A stretch of DNA of 64,000 nucleotides, from NCBI GenBank assembly GCA_027422505.1, contig JAPQWV010000018.1, forward strand, positions 14,588,001 through 14,652,000. The letters are read 5' to 3'. The DNA comes from Craterostigma plantagineum (Eukaryota > Streptophyta > Magnoliopsida > Lamiales > Linderniaceae). The translations under genes were made by a program, and so were the position numbers. Below the pieces are notes generated by a model, which saw only the letters and a program-made list of their open reading frames with translations, had not been told where the DNA came from and ran no database searches. The stretch's first letter is position 1. Each line of letters begins with the position of its first letter. Shown piece by piece: positions 47,218 to 58,350 of the stretch.

Positions 47218-48025
47218 TTAGAAGTTGTTTTGTAATTTTGTTTGTAGACCTATCATGCATGGAGAACTTTGTTTTTGATTGGAAAGATAAGTTTTGCGAT
47301 ACATTTCGAAATAAAAAGGTACAAAAGTTTTTGAAGGAAAATAATCAATTAGAGAAGGTGTATTGAGATCACGGTTTTCCTTCAAGATATCCTCCTTTCT
47401 AACCCATACTTGACCTTTCAATGACTCTTTTGTGGATCCTGAAAATTTCAAGGCATTAGTGCAAGAAATTTTGTCATGCGAAACTAAGGTATAAGAAATT
47501 GTGTGTAGTTTTAATTTTTCTTTAAGTGAGGAGATTTCCTCTAGAAGTTTCTGCCTTTCTTCATCAAAGGACTTCCTCTCTCTTTTGAGAGTGGAGTGTA
47601 GATCACTGATTTTCTTTATGTAATCAGGCATATATCCTGTAGCATACGTAATCATTGGTGCCTCACTTGCTGGATCTCCTGGGTATCTCCTTCATTTGGA
47701 TTGGAATATCAAGCTCAAATTCAGTTATTGCTGGACAACTTCCTTCTTTATAACTATCATTTGACTCTGTGTAGTTAAATGATGTTTGAGTTTCACTATG
47801 TGTTGATGTCTCATTTTCACTGACAAAAGACATGAGATTTGCCAGGTAACCCGTCTGCATGAATTTGAGATCATATAGATAAGGTGAACTTGATATGCCT
47901 TGTTTTAACTTACATGGTTTTTCAAAACCTAGTCCCTTATGAGGATTGTAGAAATCTACGTTGGCTGGTTTGTTCAAGAAGATCGTTTGTTGTGAATGAT
48001 CTCGTCGGGTTAAAATGTCCTCCAA
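47218..48025 (-). pseudogene. Copia B coiled-coil spacer coding between gag and protease
   Basis: Two overlapping-frame blocks. 48025-47663 has KPANVDFYNPHKGLGFEKP and SFNYTESNDSYKE. 47655-47218 has DLHSTLKRERKSFDEERQKL, a strong heptad pattern, and GSTKESLKGQVWV. The same blocks occur in Copia A near 24 kb. Such long helical gag extensions are known in large plant Copia elements; no enzymatic role is apparent. Confidence 0.7.
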
Positions 48026-49649
48026 TTTTTGATTTTGGAGTACAGTTTTTCCCGTTCTTTACATAGTAAGTCATATTTAGTTGTAGCGTCCATTGCCTGA
48101 TCTCTATGAGATTTCATTTCCTTTTCTAAATCCTTGGCTTTAGCTTCGGATTTTTTCACTTGTATTTCTAGCTTAACAACCTTTTCATTTGCTACAATTA
48201 CACGATTTTTCTCACATGCATGATCATATCTAAACTTATCTATTACTACTAAATTCTTTTCTAAGTTAGCTTCTAGTTCCTTGATTTTTCTTTTACCTAA
48301 TTTGTTAGATTTATATAAAGATAAAAATTCATTTTTCATCTTAAGTAAAGAATCATAATCTGCTTCGCTTACCTCCACCACGTCTGAGTTGTTGGAGGTT
48401 TCCCTGTCTGATTCGCTTCCTTCAGCTCCAGTTCCATCTTCTTCGTCATCCAGTTTAGCCATCAGTGCCACGTTCTCATCCTCGATGTCTGAGGTATCTT
48501 CAAGCAAATGATCCTCTTCTGCCATTAAAACCAGACCTTTTTCTTTTTGTTCAGCTAATTGAACTTTCCGGCGATAATAGTTGACATCCTTTTTCTTAGG
48601 TATTCTGCATTCTCTGGCAAAGTGTCCAATCTTACCGTAGTTGAAGCATTTGCCGCCTTGATGAGGAGTTTCAGAGTTGTTTTTCTCATCTTGAGTCTTT
48701 CCTTTTGAGTTGGTGGAAGTTCTTTGGCGGTTGGAAGAGGATGCAGTCTTCTTATAAATTTTCTTCTGCATGAAGTTCGAGACCAGAGTGAGTTGCTTAG
48801 CAAGATCTTTGAGTGTGACCTCCTTGTCTCCATGTTTCGTAAGATCCTTGAATTCACCATCAGAATCAGATTCCCCTCCCTCCTTTGCCTGTGATGACTG
48901 GATCATTTCTTTGTCTTTGGATTGTTTTCTTGATGATCGTTCAGTCATAAGAGCGAGTGACTCACTTCCTATTGATTTGGTTCCTCCATTCTTTTCTCCA
49001 CGTGATTGGTATGTTGATTGAGGTAGTCGAATAATGTATGGATGCTAACTTTGATTAGGTCATTCATTTGCCTTATCATAATTGCCGTGGCCTCCCATTC
49101 TGGATGGATGTTGATATCCATTACATTTTTTGTGACTCCATTCATCTTTAGCTCGTTTAGAAGGACAAGGAATCGATGGAAAGTTTCTTGAAGAGTTTCC
49201 CCTTTATTAGCATGAAAGCGGTCATAAGATATGAGTGTGTTCGCCATTCTAGCCATTGTATTGACTTCTGTCCCCTGCATCATAATTCGAAGAGCATCCC
49301 ACATTTCTTTTGCGCTTTCACCACATTCGAGTTGCATCAAAATTTCATTGGGAATGGCTTGCATCATGTATGATTTCGCCATTTTATCTGCCTCTAGTCG
49401 TAGTTTTTCTTCATCATTGCATTGGTCAGCAGTTTTCAAGATCCTCTGTTCCTCTATTGCACGAGTGGTGTCAGTAGTGGCGGGAATTATGGTCCAATAC
49501 TGCATAGGTCCATTGTAAATAGATTCCAGCAAGTTCTCTGAATTGTCCTTGCTTTCTATGAAGTTGATGAACCTTCTCTTCCAGACTGCGTACTCTCCAT
49601 GTCGGATGATGGGAGGTCTAACATCATTTCCCATACTGAAAGAGTCCAT
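48010..49649 (-). pseudogene. Copia B gag
   Basis: 49649-48969 starts MDSFSMGNDVRPPIIRHGEY with WKRRFINFIESKD and the UBN2-type gag block GESAKEMWDALRIMMQGTE and GETLQETFHRFLVLLNELKM. A shift near 48960 leads to 48948-48010, with a zinc knuckle region CFNYGKIGHFAREC in which the second Cys of CX2C is Tyr, then a long helical, acidic stretch (EADYDSLLKMKNEFLSLYKS). In Copia A the same knuckle keeps its Cys, so the Tyr is a change in this copy. Confidence 0.88.
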
Positions 49650-49679
49650 TGCTTGTGTTTTGGATATGATCGTTAACGT

Positions 49680-50586
49680 GTAATGTGAGGAAAATTAGGT
49701 TTAGGTTGAAAATCTTGGTCAAAGTCAAATATGAGAGTTGACTTGAAGCTTTGTAAAATTTTGAAATTGGTAAAGTATGGGAGTTCGTAGAATGAGGATC
49801 GGATTTTGTCCACAAGTTTGGTAGTGTTGTTTTGCGAATCGGTTTAGAAGTGGGTTCGCGGACTGATCGGGTTTCACGAATCAGGGTTTGAGGGTGGGTA
49901 AAATCAGATTCGCAAAATGAAACGGATCTGCGACTTGAAGCTGAAATTAGCGAATTGAAAATCTCGAAGTGACTGGATTCGTGAAATGTGATTGCGAAAT
50001 GATCTGAGTATCGGGTTTGCAAAATGAACGTTCGCAAAGTGAGGTTTTGCGAAGTGAAAACTGGATTCGTCAAGGATGGATTCGCAGAAGTGATCAAATG
50101 AACTGATTCGCAGACGATGAGTGATTCGCAATGTTGGACCCGCGAAACTGAATTCTTGAAGAATTAAATTCTAAATCTGAGACGTTAATGCTGAAAGATC
50201 TGACGGCCCGTATATTTCCACTAAGTTAGGTTTTGAAATTCGGATTCGCGAAATTTCTTCCAAGGTCAGAATTCGCGAAATTTCTTGTAAATTTGCGAAT
50301 TCCTTAAACCCTACGCAGACGCCGATTGCGAATCAAGAACAAATGGTTAGCTGAAGCTGTTCTTCACTTTCGGAACGAAATCTCAGACATAAAATCTCAA
50401 ACTCGACGGGAAAAAGAGAAAAAAATCTGAAGATTCTCAGGAATGATAGAAATGCAATGCAGCTGCTTGAGTCACTTAACAGCTTTAGAGTTCAATTTCT
50501 GACATTTGACGAAATCTGAATAGCCTGCAAGAAAAACTTGAAATCTTGATTTTGTGTTCCCTAGTAAGTTTCCTCACCTACACGCT
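49680..50586 (-). other. Copia B 5' leader
   Basis: Non-coding, about 900 bp. It contains TTCGCGAA and TTCGCAAA variants (49790-50310), as in the leader of Copia A. Confidence 0.7.
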
Positions 50587-50598
50587 TGCTCTGATACC
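50587..50598 (-). promoter_or_regulatory. Primer-binding site of Copia B, initiator tRNA-Met type
   Basis: The complement reads TGGTATCAGAGC, two bases inside the 5' LTR. This is the standard Copia primer site. Confidence 0.9.
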
Positions 50599-50600
50599 AC

Positions 50601-50899
50601 TTGTAAAGTCCAGATTATCCAAAAAGCACAGATTAACTTCAATAGATTAAAGCTTTGAAAGTTCCTTTGAATAGTGCTTTGGAGGCGTATGTGTGTTTTA
50701 GAGTTTTGAATAATGGAAAACTTAATTAGTCATAGTTAGGGTTTAAGCTTAAATACTTTGTAAGGTATTTAAGCCCATTGGGCCCCTAACAAACCCATTA
50801 CAACTGCAACCCATCTAAGCAAAGTACAACAACAAACATCGTAAAGACATAACACGACTTAGAATAAATATTTTGGACACTTCTAAAATATTCCTAACA
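50601..50899 (-). repeat. 5' LTR of Copia B
   Basis: 299 bp, TG...CA on the plus strand, same ends as the 3' LTR. Confidence 0.92.
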
Positions 50900-50929
50900 C
50901 AATTGTTTTACAACTGTTGTATCTTGGCT

Positions 50930-51790
50930 TCACAAGGCTAGACATTACTTACGCCGTCAAGCAACTAAGTCAGTTCACTCACGAACCTCGAGCAGGACAT
51001 AGGTCAGCCATAATGGGCCTTTGATATCTCAAGGCCTATTCTTCTCTTGGGTTATTCAATCCTGCCAAGAATGATCTACCTCTCACAGCATGCAACGATG
51101 CTGATTGGGCCTCATGTCATGTCTCTCACAGGTCGCTTTCATGATATTGTATCTTTATTGGCGATTCAGTCATCACCTGGAAAACAAAGAAACAGACCAC
51201 CGTTTCTCGATCATCGGCCGAAGCAGAATACTATAACCTTGCTTCTACCATGTGCGAACTCAAATGGCTTGCCTATCTCTCACAAGATGTTCATGTTACA
51301 GTTTCTCTGTCGATTCCTCTCTGGTGCGACAACCAAGTGCTATCCACATCACGGAAAACCCGGTGTTCCATGAACAAACAGAAGATATCGAACTTGATTG
51401 TCATTAAGTCAGAGATATGTACAAAGCTGGTTTTCTTACGCTTCATCATGTGTCATCTTCTTTACGAAATTGCTTGCAGCCCCACAGTTTCATTTTCTCA
51501 CAACCAAGTTGGGATTGAAGGATTATCATCAATCACCAACTTGGGGACGGGTGTAGAAATAGAAGAAGCCCCAACGCGACACATGGATGCACACCTGGCA
51601 CTCCTTTGTATAAGTTAATTAGTTTTCTTCTGTTATTTGTTGTTTTTCATTGCATGTGTATATATATCGAGACTCATTAATGTAACAGAGCGATAAGTGA
51701 TTAACAACAATACATTCAACATTCTATTTCTATCGTCTTCTTCGTTCTGCTATCTTCCATCATCTTTCCATTCTACTTTGCTTTTCTTAG
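50930..51790 (+). mobile_element. Copia RNase H and 3' LTR remnant, plus strand
   Basis: Broken coding matches Copia RNase H: SRPILLLGYS-type start, then ADWASCHVS, FIGDSVITWKTKKQTTV, RSSAEAEYYNLASTMCELKW, IPLWCDNQ. Frames change at least three times. After about 51520 the sequence becomes LTR-like (CACCAACTTGGGGACGGGTG ... ) and probably ends near 51790. It runs opposite to Copia B and is interrupted at the left by the Copia B insertion site. Confidence 0.75.
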
Positions 51791-51799
51791 TTCAAAATT

Positions 51800-52900
51800 A
51801 CAGATCAAACACCTTTTTGCAGCTTCAGTCATGCTATTGGTTTTATTTTATCACTAACGTTTTATAAATGTTGCAACATTATGGTCTGAAAAACATCTTG
51901 AAAATTCGTCATGTCTAATGGATGCGACGTCGTTTTTATATACCCAAACTCCTTTGTTATATAAAAATAAATAAGTTTAGAGTAAATAACTACTATTAAG
52001 AAATCCAAAAATCTTATTGTGTGCAACTTTTGTTTCATAGTTCGAATAACGAATTAAATGCCACTAAATTGCACTTAACGTGCGGAGCTAGCTAGTATGC
52101 ATTTTGGATGCAGTACCAATTTTTTTTGGGGGACTGATTAACAACTATTTTCCTTAATATTTTTAATGACAATGGACTAAAAATGTATTTATATGTTAAG
52201 TTAATACCATGTCCGTTCTCTTAAACAGGGAATGTCAAACAATCCCTTCGCAAGAGAGCTTGACGGCCATTCATAAATGCAAACCCCGTTTCACATTCAA
52301 TTTTTCTTAATTAATAAAAACTAATTGATGTGATTAATTTATTACTTATATATGGCTCACTTTAAAAAAATATGTTATACTAATATTAATATTAAACAAT
52401 TAATGATATGTGTAATGTTTTAAAAGTATGACATTGTATATACACGTTATATATGCATACAGACGTGCATATAATTTCTGAATGGGTGGACAAGACACAT
52501 GGCACGCACAATGCATATAGTATATCCATCTCATTTTTCTCTTTCTCATCATTTATATACTACCTCTATACCACTTAATACTTCCCAAAAATTAGTGAGC
52601 ACGTAAATTAAGAAACCACAATTTTTTAATATTATAGTACATCTTTAAGGAATAGAGAGAGAAAACTAACTAGTTGGCACGCAAATTAAGAAGTCTTTTT
52701 TAAAAATAAATGGTGTAATTAGTTTAATTATTGGAATAATTTTTTACCAAAAGTAGAATGGGAAGAATTATGTTGGACGCCCGAAATAGAAATACGAGAA
52801 AAAATAAGTGGGACGGAAGAAGTATTTATTTATATCTTGAAGCTCAAGCACATACGAGCATTTAGATTTATAGATAATCATTACCCTATATTATCATGTT
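51800..52900. other. AT-rich intergenic region
   Basis: No gene or element boundary recognised. Confidence 0.4.
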
Positions 52901-52980
52901 TCTGGTGTGTAGAGTTGGCAATATGATAAGGGTTTTGGTACACAGCAACAACATATTAATATTATTTTTATCAAAAAAAT

Positions 52981-55099
52981 CTAATAAAAAATTAAAATAA
53001 TTTGATAGTTACCTTTGTCGAAATCTTCAAATTGTTCAATATCTTCTACCGCCGCACGAAGATCAATTAGTGAATGACTAGATCGTAACCAGTTCTGGGT
53101 ACATATAAGCGCTTCCACCATTTTTGGAGATAAGGAGCTTCTGAATGAATCAATCACACGACCACTTGTACTAAAAGCAGATTCAGAAGCAACAGTTGAT
53201 ACAGGAATTGCAAGCACCTCCCTTGCGATTCTTGATAGAACCGGATATTTTGGAGTATTCACCTTCCACCAATTCAGAACATCAAAATCCTTACTTGTTC
53301 ACAACAACCTAGTAAGTATCTTGCAACTTCTGATTTGTTCTCGACGCATTGCTCATCTTCCAAGTGTTTAGCAAATTGAGAATCTAGCAACTCGCTAAAA
53401 TCATTTTCATCATCAACCTGCATATGGCTAGTGATTTCAAAGTCACTTGATTGTTGTACATCAGAACCTGCATAATGCATATACAACGAACTCAACAAGT
53501 TTTCTATTCTTGCAGTCATCTTCCTCGCAAAAGACGTATCACCTTCTGACATTGTTGCCAAACCAAAGTCCAAATACTTCAACTTGTATCTTGGATCTAA
53601 GAATAGCCACAAACAACAACCAATTCATGTTATCAATATTTCCCCAATACTTATTGAACTTCTCTTTCATGCGAAGAGCCATACAAGCCATTTGGTATTC
53701 TTTATTGAGCATAGTAGACAAGCCAACATAAACAGTTGTAAACTCACGGAAGAAGGCATTCGAAGTAATATATAGTGAACCAGAGAATCTCAAAGTCACA
53801 TTGTAGAATATCTTCAAGAACTTAACAAAGTTCCTTGCGTTACTCCAATCTTCAGCCATTGGAGGTCCAAGTATTTTATTCTCTTTCGATTTTCCTCCTT
53901 TTATCACCCTCTCTTCATGATTTAGCTCATAACAATCAAAGTAATCTATTCATCTCCTAACCTTTCAAAAGCTTTCTCAAATTTTTCGGCAGCCTCAAGC
54001 ATCAAGTAAGTCGAATTCCATCGTGTTTCCACATCAAAGCAAACAATGCTCTTACAATCGATTTTTTCTTTCTCAACACATTTCTTAAAAACTTTAAGCC
54101 TCGCAGGAGAAGACCTCACATATTTCACGGCATTTTGAATGCGCACTATGGAATCGTGTTGCTCTTCTAGCCCTTCTTTAACGATCAAATTAACTGTGCG
54201 CCGAACATCTCATATGCAAGTAATCATTGTTCAAGATAATATCCGCCCACTTGCGTTTTCGTTTCAAGTAACTGATCGCTCGATCGTTAGAGCTAGCATT
54301 ATCAACAGTAATCGTTAAAACCTAATCAATGCCCCACTGGTTTAGGCACTCTTTGATGTGCTTTCCTAGCGTTTCCCCTTTATGATTTTCAATAAGACAA
54401 AAGTTGATGATTCTTTTCTGCAATTTCCAATCATCATCTACCCAATGCGCTGTAAGACACATATAGTCCAAGTTCTGCAATGATGTCTAAGCATCCGTGG
54501 TCAAACACACTCTCTGTGATTTTAGAAGAATTTGCAACTTTTTCTTCTCTTCAACAAAAATCTTCATGCAATCTCTAGCCACCGTATACCTAGACGGCAC
54601 TCTAAACCTTGGTTCCAAAGCATGAGAATAATCTTTCAAGACTCGTCAATGATAAGCATTCTAGCAAGCTTATTCCTGACCAATTCAAGATTAAGGTTCT
54701 TTCCTTTACCAGCAGAGTTCTCATTTGGGCTCCCAGACACACCACTAAAATCGTGCATAGTTTTCTGCTTTTTTTCTATTCTATGCGGATACTTTTTGCA
54801 TAAAGACTCCAAATGCGTCCAGTAGTTCCATTGTTTCTGGGGTGAGCAGCGTAACTTGTACCACAATAATTGCAAGCAGCTCTAGGAGGATTACTACCTT
54901 CCAATCTAGTAAAGTGAGACCATATCTCGGATACCTTTTTCGAGCTTTCTTTCTTATCAAGGCTAGTCGACTTGGTCCTTTGTTTTTTATGAGGAGGTAT
55001 TGGAGGTTTCTTACCCGCATGAGTGGATGGATTATTGGGTTGGTTGTTGATATTACCATCACTAGAATCAACTTTTTGAGCATCTTCTTGTTCAGTCAT
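52981..55099 (-). pseudogene. BED-finger hAT transposase, frame-broken
   Basis: Reads leftward. 55099-54776: acidic and Lys-rich start, then the BED zinc finger SEIWSHFTRLEGSNPPRAAC with CNYCGTSYAAHPRNNGTT, continuing as THLESLCKKYPHR in the next frame. 54188-53946: DVETRWNSTYLMLEAAEKFE. 53907-53539: GPPMAEDWSNARNFVKFLKI, RFSGSLYITSNAFF, KEKFNKYWGNIDNMN. 53612-53274: LDPRYKLKYLDF. 53262-52981: the dimerisation domain YPVLSRIAREVLAIPVSTVA, SESAFSTSGRVIDSFRSSLS and EALICTQNWL. This is the RICESLEEPER-type plant hAT family. Several such proteins are domesticated, but the shifts and internal stops here argue for a dead element. A candidate left terminus TAGAGTTGGCAATATG is at 52910; no matching target duplication was found. 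Confidence 0.88.
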
Positions 55100-55109
55100 T
55101 GGATCTGAC

Positions 55110-55760
55110 CAAAAAAAGAAACATTATTTTAAGCTTTATCTTAGATTTTAATTCGAGTGTAAAAACTAATATATCTAATTCAAGTAAGTAGAAATATTAA
55201 ACTTACATTGACGCTTTCGTTGACGTTTTCCATTGGATATACTCGCATAAAATGATTAATGACTGTAATAGCAAACAGAGAATTAAAAAGATCATATATT
55301 TTACATACAATATATATGAACAATGGATAAACACAGTGCTATTGACGATATTATAGTGGGGATTTACAATGATTAATAAACAAATATATATTGACAGTGG
55401 GCAACGAAAAGCTCAAATATTATAAAAGAGGACTACTATCTTCTCTAATGACGATGTACAATGCAATAAAGCTAGCTCATATAGACAAGCTAGTCTTGAA
55501 GCTTCCATTGGTGAAGGTGATGTTGATGTCTACATACGGTTGTTAGGAAAATTGATTTGGGAATTGGGAGTACGTTGGATAGAATTAGAATAAAAAACAA
55601 ATATGTGGGCTCTGCTTTTTAGTGGTGTTAATTGATAGAACCATATTTGTTGGGCTTGATCCAATATGCAAATTATTATTAATCTTCTAATAATATTTAT
55701 TAGTCTTATAACTAATAACTAAACATGAATATTTGCATAGTAATAAAATTATAATTATAA
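55110..55760. other. Non-coding region right of the hAT transposase
   Basis: AT-rich, without coding signal. It is probably the 5' non-coding part of the hAT element. Confidence 0.4.
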
Positions 55761-55762
55761 AG

Positions 55763-55919
55763 TAGGGTGCGGTTCGGTTCGGTGCGGTTTATACAAAAAA
55801 TCAAAACCAAACCATTTCTATGGTGCGGTTCGGTGAATAAAATATAAACCGCGGTTTAGACTGTTAATATGTGATGCGGTGTGGCGCGGGCGGTTTTTTA
55901 AAATCGTTGCACACCCCTA
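55763..55919. repeat. CGGTTCGGTGCGG-rich hAT-like terminal region
   Basis: Begins TAGGGTGCGGTTCGG and ends with the complement TAGGGGTGTGCAACG, a typical hAT terminus. It is filled with CGGTTCGGT variants. It may be the right end of the hAT element at 53-55 kb or a separate MITE. The 8-bp flanks are not identical. Confidence 0.5.
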
Positions 55920-55927
55920 CTTTATAT

Positions 55928-56404
55928 GGTCAAGTTTCTCTTCAATACAATCAGTTGCATCATTCGAACGACGCTGAAATTTTGACTTTTTTATTGTGGT
56001 CATTTCTTGGAGTTTTGTAGTCGATGTAATAAATTAGCTACGAGGTCAGTGTGTATAACCCGAAACAAAAAGCCGTATGGTGGAGAAGGGAATAAGCCTA
56101 TTTGGAATTCAGCTTCAAGAACTACTTACTACTGCCATAGGAGAAACTGCTGTTAAAAACCGGTTAAATTTTTGCAATTCTAGAATCAAATTGCCACATT
56201 GAATATAAGTAACGGAAATCAGACAAATGTAGAGCAGTGCAGATTTGAGACTTTTTGTGAAATTTTCGACTTCTTTTAAGCATTCCTGTGGGTTCTAAGC
56301 TTCTCCAAAAATCTTAAATTGCACTGCCAACAATAACTCTATCTGCTCCCCAACCCACAACCTAAAAGAGACAAGAAAGGAAACCACTTTCTAATCATCA
56401 CTCG
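55928..56404. other. Intergenic, nothing recognised
   Basis: No supported gene or repeat. Confidence 0.35.
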
Positions 56405-56608
56405 CAGTGGCCGAGGAGAAAAGTTTGCTAGTGGGGTCCAGTCTAATTGGACCCCATACCTTATTTCTGAAAAATTTCACTGGGCTCCCTGTAGTGTAAC
56501 TTGTGCTCAATTTTACCCAGACTTATAAAAATATCCCAATTTAGTACTAATAAAAAAAAATTCCAGTGGTTCCAATGACCCACTAGTCCTCACGTGGCTC
56601 CGCCCCTG
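56405..56608. mobile_element. Short MITE, copy 2 of the 16.07-kb family
   Basis: Shares AGTGGGGTCCAGTCTAATTGG, the middle AATTTTA stretch and the end CCTCACGTGGCTCCGCCCCTG with copy 1. The flanks ATCACTCG and ATTACTTG match at 6 of 8 positions, consistent with an old 8-bp hAT-type duplication. The left end is more decayed than the right. Confidence 0.7.
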
Positions 56609-56775
56609 ATTACTTGGATAGATATTAAATGCCTAAAACCAAATGGATATCTATACCCTCATAAATGTTTATAAAGTTGATCGACCTGTTTGACATGCTC
56701 AGGTGTTGATATGCCGAAACCAACTGAGCCTGGGGAAGAAGGTGTAAAATTTTTCTTTTATTTAAAAAAGGAAAG
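56609..56775. other. Short intergenic stretch
   Basis: Nothing recognised between two small DNA elements. Confidence 0.35.
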
Positions 56776-56783
56776 ACTATATG

Positions 56784-57183
56784 TAGACCTGTCAAAACAT
56801 GTCGGCGGGGCGGGCTGGCCCGTAGCCCGCCACTGGCCGGGGGGGGGGGGGGGGGGGGGGGGGCTTAGCCCACATAAATTAGAAAAATAAAACAAAACTG
56901 AAAATCAAAAAAATAAATAGAAAATATATCTAATATATTTCAATTTCAGAAAATATTAATTAATTTATCTTTTAATTTTATAACTTATAAAATCTTACCA
57001 AAAAATATAAAAAATTATATAATTTATACAAAAATTTATATAATTTATATATAAATATATATATTTATCATTTAATATACATTATTTATTTTTGGCGGGC
57101 TCGCCGAAGCCCGCGGCCCGCCCTTTTGGCAGGGCGGGGCGGGGTTGGCCAGCCCGCGGGCCGCGGTAATATTGCCGGCTCTA
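56784..57183. mobile_element. hAT-type MITE with GC-rich arms and a G25 tract
   Basis: Flanked by a perfect 8-bp duplication ACTATATG (56776-56783 and 57184-57191). Ends are inverted: TAGACCTGTCAAAACATG on the left and TAGAGCCGGCAATATTAC read inward from the right. Both arms are built of GGCGGGC/GCCCGC motifs around a very AT-rich centre. Positions 56839-56863 are 25 uninterrupted G. Confidence 0.88.
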
Positions 57184-57625
57184 ACTATATGTAGGAAAGA
57201 TTTGGTTGACATTCTCTTTTCATGTTGATTCATTCTTTTTTCTCACACAGGCATATTCAAAAGGTGGCGTGGTTATTGCACCATATACTATGAGACCCAT
57301 TGTCGAAAATCGAAGTAATGTCCGAATATACGTAAAATTAAGTACCTCCTTAATTTCCAGTAGAAGAGATTGAACATCACTAACTGATGCTCGTGCTCCC
57401 GTGACTCCAATAGAGCTCACGTGTGAACCAACCATGTAATGAGGTAGATTGGATATATAGCACGACGAATTCTGCACGGAAACAAAAAAAATGCTTACAA
57501 GGTATACAAATTCTTCAGAAGCTTCGACAATAGATTTCATCCTCTCAGTAGGAGTAGTAGGTGTTGTCAGCAATACCTGTAAATTATGACTTATCATGAA
57601 AAATCTTTGAACAGAATCAAATTAA

Positions 57626-57725
57626 GTTTACATTGAAAAGAACAACATACCAATTCGATATTTTGCTAGTGTTTGTGTGTGTGGGTGTTTACATTGAAAA
57701 GAACAACATACCAATTCGATATTTT
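57626..57725. repeat. 61-bp tandem duplication covering a splice donor
   Basis: The stretch GTTTACATTGAAAAGAACAA and the following exon end (CCAATTCGATATTTT on the plus strand) appear twice, 61 bp apart. The left copy carries a second copy of the exon 3' end and its GTATG donor inside the intron of the tryptophan synthase alpha-type gene. Confidence 0.8.
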
Positions 57726-57775
57726 TGTCGCGTGCTTCCATTCTCAAAATCCCCGTCTCTTCTAAAGGCACATCT

Positions 57776-58011
57776 TGTTAATATTTTAGGGGTAAAGATC
57801 GAATGGTAGAGGAAGAAATGAACAATATTTGTGTGAAGGGTACAAGGATAATGAAAAATATTTTTTCTCTTCTCTGAGTTTTTCCACGTACAGATTTGGC
57901 CAACTCTATCTGTAATACATGCAAACTCACGCACACACAACTTTCTTTTGGTTTCTCTCACTCTCGTTTTACACACTCACAAACCTCTCACACATCTTTT
58001 ACATACCCACA

Positions 58012-58065
<54 letters not shown>

Positions 58066-58335
58066 ATATAACCTACCGTAGTAGATCTAATATGCATATG
58101 CATATCTTTTACTTTGTCTAATGTATATAATATAAAATACTATCTATCATGCATATTTCTTCTCAGACGGCGTCAGATCTTATTTGCAAGATTGTTTTCT
58201 GACTTTTACTTTTCCTTGCTTGGCTGCTTTGCGACTGTGTATTGATTTTCTTGATATCTGATCTTTTACTTCTATTTGTGCGGCTCTTTTTGATTTTCTT
58301 TTGTTTTTTTTCTTTTGTTTTGAGCTTAGTCAACA
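57776..58335 (-). repeat. 3' LTR of Copia E (560 bp)
   Basis: Starts TGTTAATATTTTAGGGG and ends GAGCTTAGTCAACA on the plus strand. It includes a long TA microsatellite (about 58015-58063), the main length difference from its partner. Confidence 0.93.
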
Positions 58336-58350
58336 AATTCCTCCCTTAAG
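58336..58350 (-). promoter_or_regulatory. Polypurine tract of Copia E
   Basis: The complement reads TTAAGGGAGGAATT directly before the 3' LTR. Confidence 0.8.

Larger units (their letters stand above)
37295..50899 (-). mobile_element. Copia element B (13.6 kb) with accessory ORF and antisense ORF
   Basis: Two 299-bp LTRs (37295-37593 and 50601-50899) are bounded by a perfect CAATT duplication (37290-37294 and 50900-50904). The primer site and purine tract sit at the expected edges. Reading leftward: 5' LTR, leader with TTCGCGAA motifs, gag, coiled-coil spacer ORF, integrase, reverse transcriptase, RNase H, a long non-coding spacer, accessory ORF3, 3' LTR. I count about a dozen substitutions between the LTRs, and the coding parts hold several stops and shifts, so it is moderately old. 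The element is roughly three times the length of a minimal Copia; size, gag and extra ORF suggest a SIRE-like lineage, but that placement is tentative. Confidence 0.92.

Noticed and set aside
52902..52926. Left terminus of the 53-55 kb hAT element at TAGAGTTGGCAATATG
   Set aside because: The sequence resembles a hAT end, but the 8-bp flank CTGGTGTG has no partner on the right, so no boundary was annotated.
57220..57330. Possible final exon of the tryptophan synthase alpha-type gene
   Set aside because: Translations in all frames lack the GISKPEHV and ADGVIVGSA landmarks; the open frame there is read-through of non-coding sequence.
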